Part shown: one piece after another, positions 57,002-64,000 of the stretch
Layout: each line of letters begins with the position of its first letter
Position numbering within the stretch: position 1 is the first letter of the stretch
DNA from: Deltaproteobacteria bacterium
GTDB lineage: Bacteria; Myxococcota_A; Polyangia; Polyangiales; Polyangiaceae
Length of the DNA stretch: 64,000 nt
NCBI GenBank assembly: GCA_016875405.1
Contig: VGRJ01000011.1
Coordinates: forward strand, 1 to 64,000
Direction of reading: 5' to 3'
The notes under the pieces: generated by a model
Told to the model about the DNA's origin: nothing
The model's input: only the letters and a program-made list of their open reading frames with translations
The model's database searches: none
Made by a program: the position numbers and the translations under genes

Positions 57002-57044
57002 GCGAGGCGGGCGGCGGAGCAGGTTGACGGCTGCGATGCAATGA

Positions 57045-58385
<1,341 letters not shown>

Positions 58386-58390
58386 CCTCG

Positions 58391-59215
58391 ATGAGCGCGG
58401 CGGGGCCTCGGGCGACGGAGCGGGCGCTGCGCGTCGGCGTCGTCAACCTGATGCCGCGGCTCGAGACGTACGAGCCGAGCCTCGTCGCGCTGTTCGCCGC
58501 GTCGGGGTACGACGTCGAGCCGGTGTGGCTACGCCTCGCGAGCCACGCTTACCGAAGCAGCGACCCCGAGCATCTCGCCGCGCACTACCGCACCTACGAC
58601 GCGGCGCTCGCGCTTGGGTCGCTCGACGGGCTCGTCCTCACCGGCGCTCCCGTCGAGCATCTGCCGCTCTCCGAGGTGCGCTACTGGCCCGAGCTCTCCG
58701 AGCTGCTCGACGACGCTCGCGCAAACCTCTCGGGTACGCTCGGGATTTGTTGGGGCGCGATGGCGCTCGGTGAGCGCGAGGGGCTGACGAAGGACGTCTA
58801 CTCACGCAAGATCTTCGGCGCCTTCGAGCACGCGCTCACGCCTGCCGCGGGTGAGCTCCTCGGGCTGTCCGGCGAGGGCTTCGTCTGCGCGCAGAGCCGG
58901 TTCGCTGGCTTCTCGCGCGCGACCGTGGCCTTGGCCGAGCGCGAGGGGCGGGTGCTCGGCCTAGGGGACGGCGGCGACGCCGGTCCGACGCTGCTCGCGA
59001 GCGCCGACGGGCGCGTGGTGATGCACCTCGGTCACCCCGAGTACGACGGGCCGCGGCTCGGCTTCGAGTGGCGACGCGATCAGGCGGCCGGCCGCACCGA
59101 CGTCGACCCGCCACGAGGCTACGACCTCGAGGCCGACGCCCCGCTGCGCGGCTGGCACGAGGACTCGGCGGCCTTCAGTCGCGGCTGGCTCGGGTTGCTC
59201 GCGACCCCGGGGTGA
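58391..59215 (+). CDS. metA: Homoserine O-acyltransferase, MetA type (acetyl-CoA predicted)
   Basis: Predicted 274-residue MetA-family acyltransferase, shorter than E. coli MetA (309). The catalytic cysteine is in LGICWGAMAL (about residue 120), and the family histidine and glutamate lie in HLGHPEYD. The motif TGAPVEHLPLSEVRYWPEL has Glu where studied MetA enzymes use acetyl-CoA and Gly where they use succinyl-CoA, so O-acetylhomoserine is the predicted product. That fits the adjacent O-acetylhomoserine sulfhydrylase. It starts 5 bp after metY and is almost certainly co-transcribed with it. Confidence 0.9.
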   Translation: MSAAGPRATERALRVGVVNLMPRLETYEPSLVALFAASGYDVEPVWLRLASHAYRSSDPEHLAAHYRTYDAALALGSLDGLVLTGAPVEHLPLSEVRYWPELSELLDDARANLSGTLGICWGAMALGEREGLTKDVYSRKIFGAFEHALTPAAGELLGLSGEGFVCAQSRFAGFSRATVALAEREGRVLGLGDGGDAGPTLLASADGRVVMHLGHPEYDGPRLGFEWRRDQAAGRTDVDPPRGYDLEADAPLRGWHEDSAAFSRGWLGLLATPG

Positions 59216-59333
59216 GGCGGCGCCGACGCTGGCGGCGCCACCCCTCCGCCACCGGTTCGCCAGCTCGCGCCACCACAGATGCGAGTGATTTCATTGGGTT
59301 TCGGGTGGCACGGTCGCTGCTGTGTCGGGGCTC

Positions 59334-60092
59334 ATGCCTCACGATGACACCCTCGATCTCCGTGCCGACGCGCTTACCTTCGGGCTCGACGCCCTCGACG
59401 ACCCCACGCTCCTCGCCCTGCTGCTCGGCCAGGCGCGCGGTGGCCCTGCACCCGAGGTGACCGCCCGAGAGCTCCTAGACGAGGTGGGCGGTCTCTCCGG
59501 CCTCGCGCGCTACGGTCCGGCCCGGTTCGTTGAGCAGTCGGGGCTCGGGGTGGCGCGCGCCCTGCGACTCGGTGCGGGACTCGAGCTCGCGCGGCGACTC
59601 TCCGACCGAGCGCCGCCGTTCGGGGAGCGGCTCGACTCGCCGGAGCGAGCGGTCGAGTTTTTGACCGGAAAGCTCGGCGCGCTGCTCCACGAGGAGATGT
59701 GGGTCCTCTCGCTCGACGCGAGCAACCGCCTTCGCGGGGCGAGACGCGTCGGGCAGGGCGGCCTCCACGCGCTCTCCATCTCACCAGCCGACGTGCTGCG
59801 CGCGGCGCTCTGGGATGGAGCGGCCTCGTTCATCCTGGCGCACAACCACCCGAGTGGCCGCCTCGAGGCGTCACGCGAGGACGTCGAGACGACGGTGAGG
59901 CTCGGCGTCGTGTCGCTGCAGCTCGGCGTGCCCATGGTGGACCACCTCATCATCACGTCCCGCGGCCACCTGTCCCTCGCCGCGCTCGGCCTCGTCGACC
60001 GTGCCTCCGAGGACCCTGCGCCTCGCCGCTCGAAGCGGCGGGGGCGACCCCACGCGACCACGGCTACCCGCCGCGGTGAGGCGCCGGATTAG
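59334..60092 (+). CDS. radC: RadC-family JAB1/MPN+ domain protein
   Basis: Predicted 252-residue RadC/YeeS-like protein. An N-terminal helix-hairpin-helix-like half (DDPTLLALLLGQARGG... GVARALRLGAGLELARR) precedes the JAB1/MPN metal-binding domain with the JAMM motif HNHPSGRLEASREDV (HxH-x7-S-x2-D complete). The role of RadC is unclear despite its name. A short basic C-terminal tail (RRSKRRGRPHATTATRR) is unusual. ATG 59334 was preferred; GTG 59322 is an alternative. Its stop overlaps the convergent next gene by four bases. Confidence 0.9.
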   Translation: MPHDDTLDLRADALTFGLDALDDPTLLALLLGQARGGPAPEVTARELLDEVGGLSGLARYGPARFVEQSGLGVARALRLGAGLELARRLSDRAPPFGERLDSPERAVEFLTGKLGALLHEEMWVLSLDASNRLRGARRVGQGGLHALSISPADVLRAALWDGAASFILAHNHPSGRLEASREDVETTVRLGVVSLQLGVPMVDHLIITSRGHLSLAALGLVDRASEDPAPRRSKRRGRPHATTATRRGEAPD

Positions 60093-61705
60093 TTCTTGCG
60101 AGCGCGCTGCTCGCTCGCGCCGGATCGCAGAGCGGTCTTGGCCTTCGATCCGCCGTCGTTTCGCAGCTTCGCGAGCGACGGGAGGACGACCGCCTTGGAC
60201 GGGAGCTTGCGTGACTCGGGCTCGTCTCCAAGCACCGGGTGCAGCCGCGGCGGCGCCGCGGACGCCCAGCGCTTGGCGAGCTCCGGCAGCGCGATCGCCG
60301 CCATCTGGTGGAGGTGCGCCGCGTGCGCCTCCGGAGTGTTCCCGCGGTAGCCAAGCACGTGGAAGCTGCCGACGCGCGTGTCGAAGGTCGGCTCGAGCGT
60401 GGTGTTGCGGCCGATCGACTTCGCCGCCGCCTTCAGCTTCAGGTGGGCCGGGGCAGGCCCGGTCGCCTTCTCGGCCTTTCGCCCGACCGACGCGAGCAGG
60501 AGGTCGGCGCAGCGGCTCGTGCTGGCGTAGGCGATCGGATCGACCTCGGAGTGGGTCATCGTGAAGAGGATCCGATCGTTCGAGGCGGCGTTCGCGGCGC
60601 GGAGGAACGACTGCACCCCGAGCTCGGCGAGGCGGCTCTTGTCCTCGTCGCGGAAGCCGGTGTGGATTCCGTCGAACACCATCACCGCGTCGAGCGGGTC
60701 GTTCTCGGCGTCGGGGGCTCTTCGCGTCTCGAGGATGCTCTCGATCGCGCCGTAGCCGCCGCTCCACGCCGTGAGCGCCAAGCGCCGCAGCTCCAGGTTT
60801 CGGTAACCCTTGTCCGCGAGGCCAGCTTCGACCCGCGTGAGCAGCTTCTCGAAGCGTCCGGGCTCCTTGTACGTGTTCTGGTAGGGACCGGAGCTGATCC
60901 CCCAGTTGATGATCGCGACCGCCGCGTTGATCCCAGCGATCTCGACGCTCTCGCGGACGATCTTCACGTCGCCGTGGAAGTGGATGATGAGGTCGTAGCC
61001 CCCCTCGCGCGGCTTGAACGTGTTCGGCAGGTGGAGCACGCCGCCGTCGAGCCACACGTGCCCGTCGTGCCCCGCAGGGGTCGTCGAGGCCGCGCTGGTC
61101 GCGTCGCTCGCGACCAGACCCTCGACCGCGGCAGCGTCCGCCTTGGCTGCCGATGGCGTGTCCGCGCCGTCGTTCGGCGTCGCGGCTTCGAGGCGGGCGA
61201 CGAGCGAGCCTTGCGCGACGGCGACCTCCTGCGTCCGGCGGAAGAGCGACGTCCCCACGAGGAGCGAAGCGCACGCGAGCGCTCCCGCGGCCCAGCGGTG
61301 CCAGCGCGGTCGTGGTGACTCGGATGCGACGGGCTCGTGCGCGAGGCCCTGCTCTTCGGGTTTGAGGCTGCGGCGAGGCGGGGCCGACTCCTCCAGGGTG
61401 ACCGCGACGGGCGGAGGGGAGGGGCTCTCGTCGTGGCTCGCGCGGGCCTTCAGGGATTCGGGCGCGATCACGCTCGGCGTCAGGCCCCAACGGTTCGCGT
61501 GCTCGAGGCTCCGGCCACCGAGCGAAGGCGGCGCCGCCTGGCCCTCCTCGGCGTCCGTCAGCGGAGACGGCGTGGCGCCAAGCGGCCCGCTGCCGATACG
61601 ACCCGTGCCCCAGCGGCCGAGGTGGCCGAGCCCACGGTCCGCGACCCGCGCGTCGCCCGACAGGGGGCGCGGGGTCTTTCGACGGACGTTGGGCGGCTGG
61701 GCCAT
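60089..61705 (-). CDS. Membrane-anchored alpha/beta-hydrolase-like protein
   Basis: Predicted 538-residue protein. A ~130-residue Pro/Ser-rich cytoplasmic N-region leads to a membrane helix (about 134-153, WAAGALACASLLVGTSLF). The outer part has hydrolase-like segments in order: YDLIIHFHGDVKIVRES, AVAIINWGISSG, LALTAWSGGYGAIESIL with a nucleophile-elbow serine near 315, AVMVFDGIHTGF, and a C-terminal AAHLHQMAAIALPEL with a possible catalytic His. This suggests an extracytoplasmic esterase or hydrolase. ATG 61705 was chosen; the track ORF adds 45 residues. The substrate is unknown. Confidence 0.68.
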   Translation of the reverse strand: MAQPPNVRRKTPRPLSGDARVADRGLGHLGRWGTGRIGSGPLGATPSPLTDAEEGQAAPPSLGGRSLEHANRWGLTPSVIAPESLKARASHDESPSPPPVAVTLEESAPPRRSLKPEEQGLAHEPVASESPRPRWHRWAAGALACASLLVGTSLFRRTQEVAVAQGSLVARLEAATPNDGADTPSAAKADAAAVEGLVASDATSAASTTPAGHDGHVWLDGGVLHLPNTFKPREGGYDLIIHFHGDVKIVRESVEIAGINAAVAIINWGISSGPYQNTYKEPGRFEKLLTRVEAGLADKGYRNLELRRLALTAWSGGYGAIESILETRRAPDAENDPLDAVMVFDGIHTGFRDEDKSRLAELGVQSFLRAANAASNDRILFTMTHSEVDPIAYASTSRCADLLLASVGRKAEKATGPAPAHLKLKAAAKSIGRNTTLEPTFDTRVGSFHVLGYRGNTPEAHAAHLHQMAAIALPELAKRWASAAPPRLHPVLGDEPESRKLPSKAVVLPSLAKLRNDGGSKAKTALRSGASEQRARKN

Positions 61706-61867
61706 GCGGACACCTGAGCCACAGGTAGTTCCATCGGGCCAAAAAACCCGTGTGCTCGCGCGCCACGCCCCGGTCCGAAACGGCCTGGAGCGGACCTCGA
61801 AGAATCGATTGATTCCATGGGCATGGGCGTGGGAGGCCACGCGCGGACGCCGCGACCCTCGGCGACG

Positions 61868-63187
61868 TCAGCGCGCCGCCGCGAGCCGTCGCAGCGCGGC
61901 CAGCAGGGCGACGTCGTCGCTCCTGGTCGGGTCCGTCGGCACGTCGTCGAGCGTCAGGATTTCGGGGCGCTTCTTGCCCGTCACGACCTCGCTGGGGGGG
62001 GCCTCGTCGGGGGCTCCCGCCTCTTGCTCCAGCGCCCCGTCGAGGTCGCCCTCGCGCACGACCGGGAGCGCCGACTGCGCGTCGTCGTCGTAGCGTACCA
62101 GCACGTCCGGTTGCACGCCGCGCGCCTGGATCGGGCGACCGCTCGGCGTGTAGTACCGCATGGTCGTGAGTCGAAGGCCGCTGCTCCCCGGCAGTTCGTA
62201 GATCGTCTGCACCGAGCCCTTCCCGAAGGTTGGCGCGCCGACGACCGTGGCTCGCCGGGCGTCCTTCAGCGCCCCGACGAGGAGCTCGGAAGACGAGGCT
62301 GAGTACTCGTTTACCAGCGCGACGACCGGCAGGTCGGTCAGCGTCCCTCCGCGGTGAGCTCGCGCCTCCTCCACCACTTTGCCACGATGCCTCATCGAGT
62401 AGATCGACCCTCCCTCGAGGAGCTCGTCCGCGACGGCCTCGGCCTGGTCGACAAGGCCGCCCGGGTTGTTCCGCAGGTCCAGCACGATGCCGACGAGCGG
62501 CGGCTCGTCGGGGCGCCGCAGCGTGGCGAGGGTCGCGAGCCACTCGCGGTGCGTGTCGGCTTGGAACTGCCTGAGGCGCACGTAACCGACGTTGCCGGTG
62601 AGCCGCTTGCCCTCGACGCTGCGGACGTGGACCTCCGCCCGAACCAGCTCGAGCGTCGTCGGCTCGGTGGCGTCCTTCTTCTTCAGGGTTAGTGACACAC
62701 GGCTCCCCGGGGCGCCGCGCATCGCCCGAACGATGGCCTCCGCTGGCATGCCCGCGAGCGGCTTGCCGTCGACCGCGAGGAGCTCGTCCCCGCTGCGGAT
62801 CCCCGCGCGCGCCGCCGGCGAGTCCGGGATCGGCGCGAGCACCAGCACGCGCTGCCGACGGAAGTCGACCTCGACCCCGATCCCCCCGAAGGCGCCGCCG
62901 GTGTCCTCGTTGAACTGCGCGAACTCGCGTGGCGGGAGGAACGCGGAGTGGGGGTCGAGCTCTGCCACCATGCCCTTGATCGCACCCTCGAGCAGGCGCT
63001 GCCGGTCGACCGGATCGACGTAACGATGCTCGACCTGCACCAGCACCCGGGCGAGCTGGGAGAGCGGGGCGTACGGCACCTCCCGTTCGCTCGTCGCGTC
63101 GCTGGCGCGCGCCGCGACGGCCCCCCCGAGGAACGCTGCCCCGACGAGCCGAGCCTCCCCGAGCCACCGCTTGCCCTTCGACGCCAT
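61868..63187 (-). CDS. ctpA: Carboxyl-terminal processing protease (S41)
   Basis: Predicted 439-residue exported serine protease. After an N-terminal signal region (GAAFLGGAVAARAS), a helical part leads to a PDZ domain (about 90-170, IPDSPAARAGIRSGDELLAVDGKPL) and the S41 catalytic domain with GYVRLRQF, VLDLRNNPGG, the nucleophile block NEYSASSSELLVGAL and the lysine block FGKGSVQTIY. CtpA proteases trim C-termini of periplasmic proteins. ATG 63187. The track ORF start at 63541 runs antisense through the small basic protein gene. Confidence 0.92.
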   Translation of the reverse strand: MASKGKRWLGEARLVGAAFLGGAVAARASDATSEREVPYAPLSQLARVLVQVEHRYVDPVDRQRLLEGAIKGMVAELDPHSAFLPPREFAQFNEDTGGAFGGIGVEVDFRRQRVLVLAPIPDSPAARAGIRSGDELLAVDGKPLAGMPAEAIVRAMRGAPGSRVSLTLKKKDATEPTTLELVRAEVHVRSVEGKRLTGNVGYVRLRQFQADTHREWLATLATLRRPDEPPLVGIVLDLRNNPGGLVDQAEAVADELLEGGSIYSMRHRGKVVEEARAHRGGTLTDLPVVALVNEYSASSSELLVGALKDARRATVVGAPTFGKGSVQTIYELPGSSGLRLTTMRYYTPSGRPIQARGVQPDVLVRYDDDAQSALPVVREGDLDGALEQEAGAPDEAPPSEVVTGKKRPEILTLDDVPTDPTRSDDVALLAALRRLAAAR

Positions 63188-63284
63188 GAGGGACAAGGTA
63201 GCATCGGACCTCGAAAGGACGCGTCCCCGCGGAGCCCCGCCCGCGCGGTAGCGGGGACACGCGGTTCTCCCTAACGGGATCTCC

Positions 63285-63312
63285 TTGACAGGCGCGCTGG
63301 CTCGGCTAGAGT
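63285..63312 (+). promoter_or_regulatory. Sigma-70-type promoter for the S20 operon
   Basis: TTGACA at 63285-63290 and TAGAGT at 63307-63312 are separated by 16 bp. The -10 lies 12 bp before the ATG of the small basic protein, leaving a very short leader. The close match to consensus in a GC-rich genome, just ahead of ribosomal genes, supports it. Confidence 0.75.
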
Positions 63313-63323
63313 CCGGCGCCCCA

Positions 63324-63494
63324 ATGGTCTCCAGCACGCAACAAACCGAACGTGTCCGCGCGCGCCAGCACAAGAACGCCGGCAAGCGCCGCAAGCGCCA
63401 GATGCGCATGGGAAAGACGACGCCGTCGTTCCCTGTGCACCCGGTTGGGTACGACCCGAACGCCGCTGACGCCAAGCCCGCGAAGAAGGACTGA
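63324..63494 (+). CDS. Small basic protein upstream of rpsT
   Basis: Predicted 56-residue, Lys/Arg-rich protein (QQTERVRARQHKNAGKRRKRQMRMGKTT) with a short acidic/neutral tail (YDPNAADAKPAKKD). It is co-transcribed with rpsT, 15 bp apart, behind a strong promoter. The composition resembles ribosomal or nucleic-acid-binding proteins, but it does not match L32, L34 or another standard ribosomal protein that I know. ATG 63324 was chosen; a longer GTG/TTG form in the track starts inside the promoter. Confidence 0.72.
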   Translation: MVSSTQQTERVRARQHKNAGKRRKRQMRMGKTTPSFPVHPVGYDPNAADAKPAKKD

Positions 63495-63509
63495 CCGAGG
63501 ATCACGACC

Positions 63510-63773
63510 ATGGCAACGCACGCCTCAGCCGAGAAGCGCAACCGTCAGCGCATCACCCGCACCGAGCGCAACAACGCTCTCAAGTCGCACGTCCGCAAGG
63601 CTCTGAAGCAGGCTCGTGAAGCCGTCGCGCAGGGCTCGAGCGAGGCGGCCGCCCTCGTGAAGAGCGTTCACACGCTCCTCGACAGCGCGGCCTCGAAGAA
63701 CGTGCTCCCTTCGAAGCGCGCCTCGCGGCTCAAGTCGCGCCTCTCGCTCGCGCTCGCGAAGACCGCGACGTGA
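63510..63773 (+). CDS. rpsT: 30S ribosomal protein S20
   Basis: Predicted 87-residue S20, a primary 16S rRNA binder. The helical, Lys/Arg/Ala-rich sequence is typical: ASAEKRNRQRITRTERNNALKSHVRKAL, then LLDSAASKNVLPSKRASRLKSRL. Length is normal. A GAGGATCA ribosome site precedes ATG 63510. It is the last gene of a two-gene transcript that ends in a hairpin terminator at 63850-63882. Confidence 0.96.
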   Translation: MATHASAEKRNRQRITRTERNNALKSHVRKALKQAREAVAQGSSEAAALVKSVHTLLDSAASKNVLPSKRASRLKSRLSLALAKTAT

Positions 63774-63849
63774 CCCAGGCCCTCTGCGTCGCCTGAACCG
63801 AGGCGGCGCGGACCCTCGGCCCTCCCGGGGCGCTGCTGGCGCCTCGACG

Positions 63850-63882
63850 AAGCGCCCACCGAGTTTTCGGTGTGGCGCTTTT
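63850..63882. terminator. Rho-independent terminator between rpsT and polA
   Basis: AAGCGCCCACCGA pairs with TCGGTGTGGCGCTT around a GTTT loop with one bulged base, followed by TTTT on the plus strand. AA at the 5' side makes it partly bidirectional, so it could also end the convergent polA transcript. Confidence 0.8.
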
Positions 63883-63906
63883 CCTGCTTTGTCGCCCTGC
63901 GCTCGC

Positions 63907-64000
63907 TCAGTGCGCGAGCGCCCAACTCTTTCCCCACCCGACGTCGACGACCAGCGGAACCGACAGCTCGGCGACCGACTCCATCGCGCGCCGAACCTTC
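63907..64000 (-). CDS. polA: DNA polymerase I, C-terminal end (partial)
   Basis: The minus strand from the window edge encodes RRAMESVAELSVPLVVDVGWGKSWALAH followed by TGA at 63907-63909. This matches the C-terminus of bacterial DNA polymerase I (VPLVVxVGxGKNWxxAH). Only about 31 codons are in the window; the rest lies beyond 64000. It is convergent with rpsT. Only the extreme end is visible, so domain content cannot be judged. Confidence 0.85.
   Translation of the reverse strand, partial: KVRRAMESVAELSVPLVVDVGWGKSWALAH

Noticed and set aside
59871-63260. 1129-codon minus-strand ORF
   Set aside because: It runs out of frame through radC, the hydrolase gene and ctpA. The protein is Arg/Ala/Gly/Pro-rich low-complexity sequence, a G/C-bias shadow.

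Overview
The window is about 64 kb of uniformly GC-rich DNA from a Gram-negative bacterium, most likely a member of the Myxococcota (Polyangia-like). The taxonomic call is an inference. It rests on Ser/Thr kinases with the HRDISPQN-type catalytic loop and PEGA-like tails, an MJ0042 zinc-ribbon protein with an AgmX/PglI C-terminus, many Cys-rich lipoproteins, SUMF1-fold lipoproteins, GYF_2 and HEAT-repeat proteins, and very strong third-position G/C bias. That bias also produces long antisense shadow ORFs.

Layout. 0-6.8 kb: AgmX/PglI-type protein, DinG/YoaA-like helicase, anchored parvulin PPIase, Cys-rich secreted protein. 6.8-12.8 kb: a tightly overlapping cyaY - tolC - adaptor - RND permease operon. 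12.7-18 kb: a degraded zone with a broken histidine kinase and a kinase/PEGA-protein deletion fusion, enclosing an intact TetR - diiron protein - EamA operon with a clear operator palindrome. 18-24.8 kb: dTDP-L-rhamnose synthesis (rmlA, rmlC, rmlD, rmlB) with three glycosyltransferases, a surface-polysaccharide locus. 24.9-34.2 kb: PEGA-type Ser/Thr kinase, lipoproteins, alginate-export-like barrel, GYF_2 protein, ComF. 34.2-49 kb: mostly housekeeping or unknown genes (saccharopine dehydrogenase-like, TrmB, MscS, DsbA-like, DnaQ-like, HEAT protein, cytochrome b5-desaturase fusion, XseB, CinA-like, PlsC) and one broken SUMF1 gene. 49-53.6 kb: FdhF/YdeP-type molybdoenzyme, FdhD and a GH43-like lipoprotein gene interrupted by a stop codon. 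53.7-59.2 kb: a methionine block (aspartokinase/homoserine dehydrogenase, XRE-cupin regulator, O-acetylhomoserine sulfhydrylase, MetA). 59.3-64 kb: RadC, an anchored alpha/beta-hydrolase-like protein, CtpA protease, a small basic protein, ribosomal protein S20 and the 3' end of polA.

Functional links. MetL makes homoserine, MetA acylates it (a GAPVE motif predicts acetyl-CoA use), and MetY sulfhydrylates it directly. Similar TTGTCT..GAACA..TGTC blocks, with two TGTC boxes 21 bp apart, lie beside both metL/XRE-cupin and metY, so the XRE-cupin protein is a candidate local methionine regulator. RmlABCD supply dTDP-rhamnose to the neighbouring glycosyltransferases. FdhD probably sulfurates the Mo cofactor of the overlapping FdhF/YdeP enzyme.

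At least four genes are visibly broken (histidine kinase, kinase/PEGA fusion, SUMF1 protein, GH43 lipoprotein). Either accessory genes are decaying here or the assembly holds errors; reads would decide. No tRNA, rRNA, CRISPR array, insertion sequence or integrase was seen, and no gene-free stretch exceeds 300 bp.
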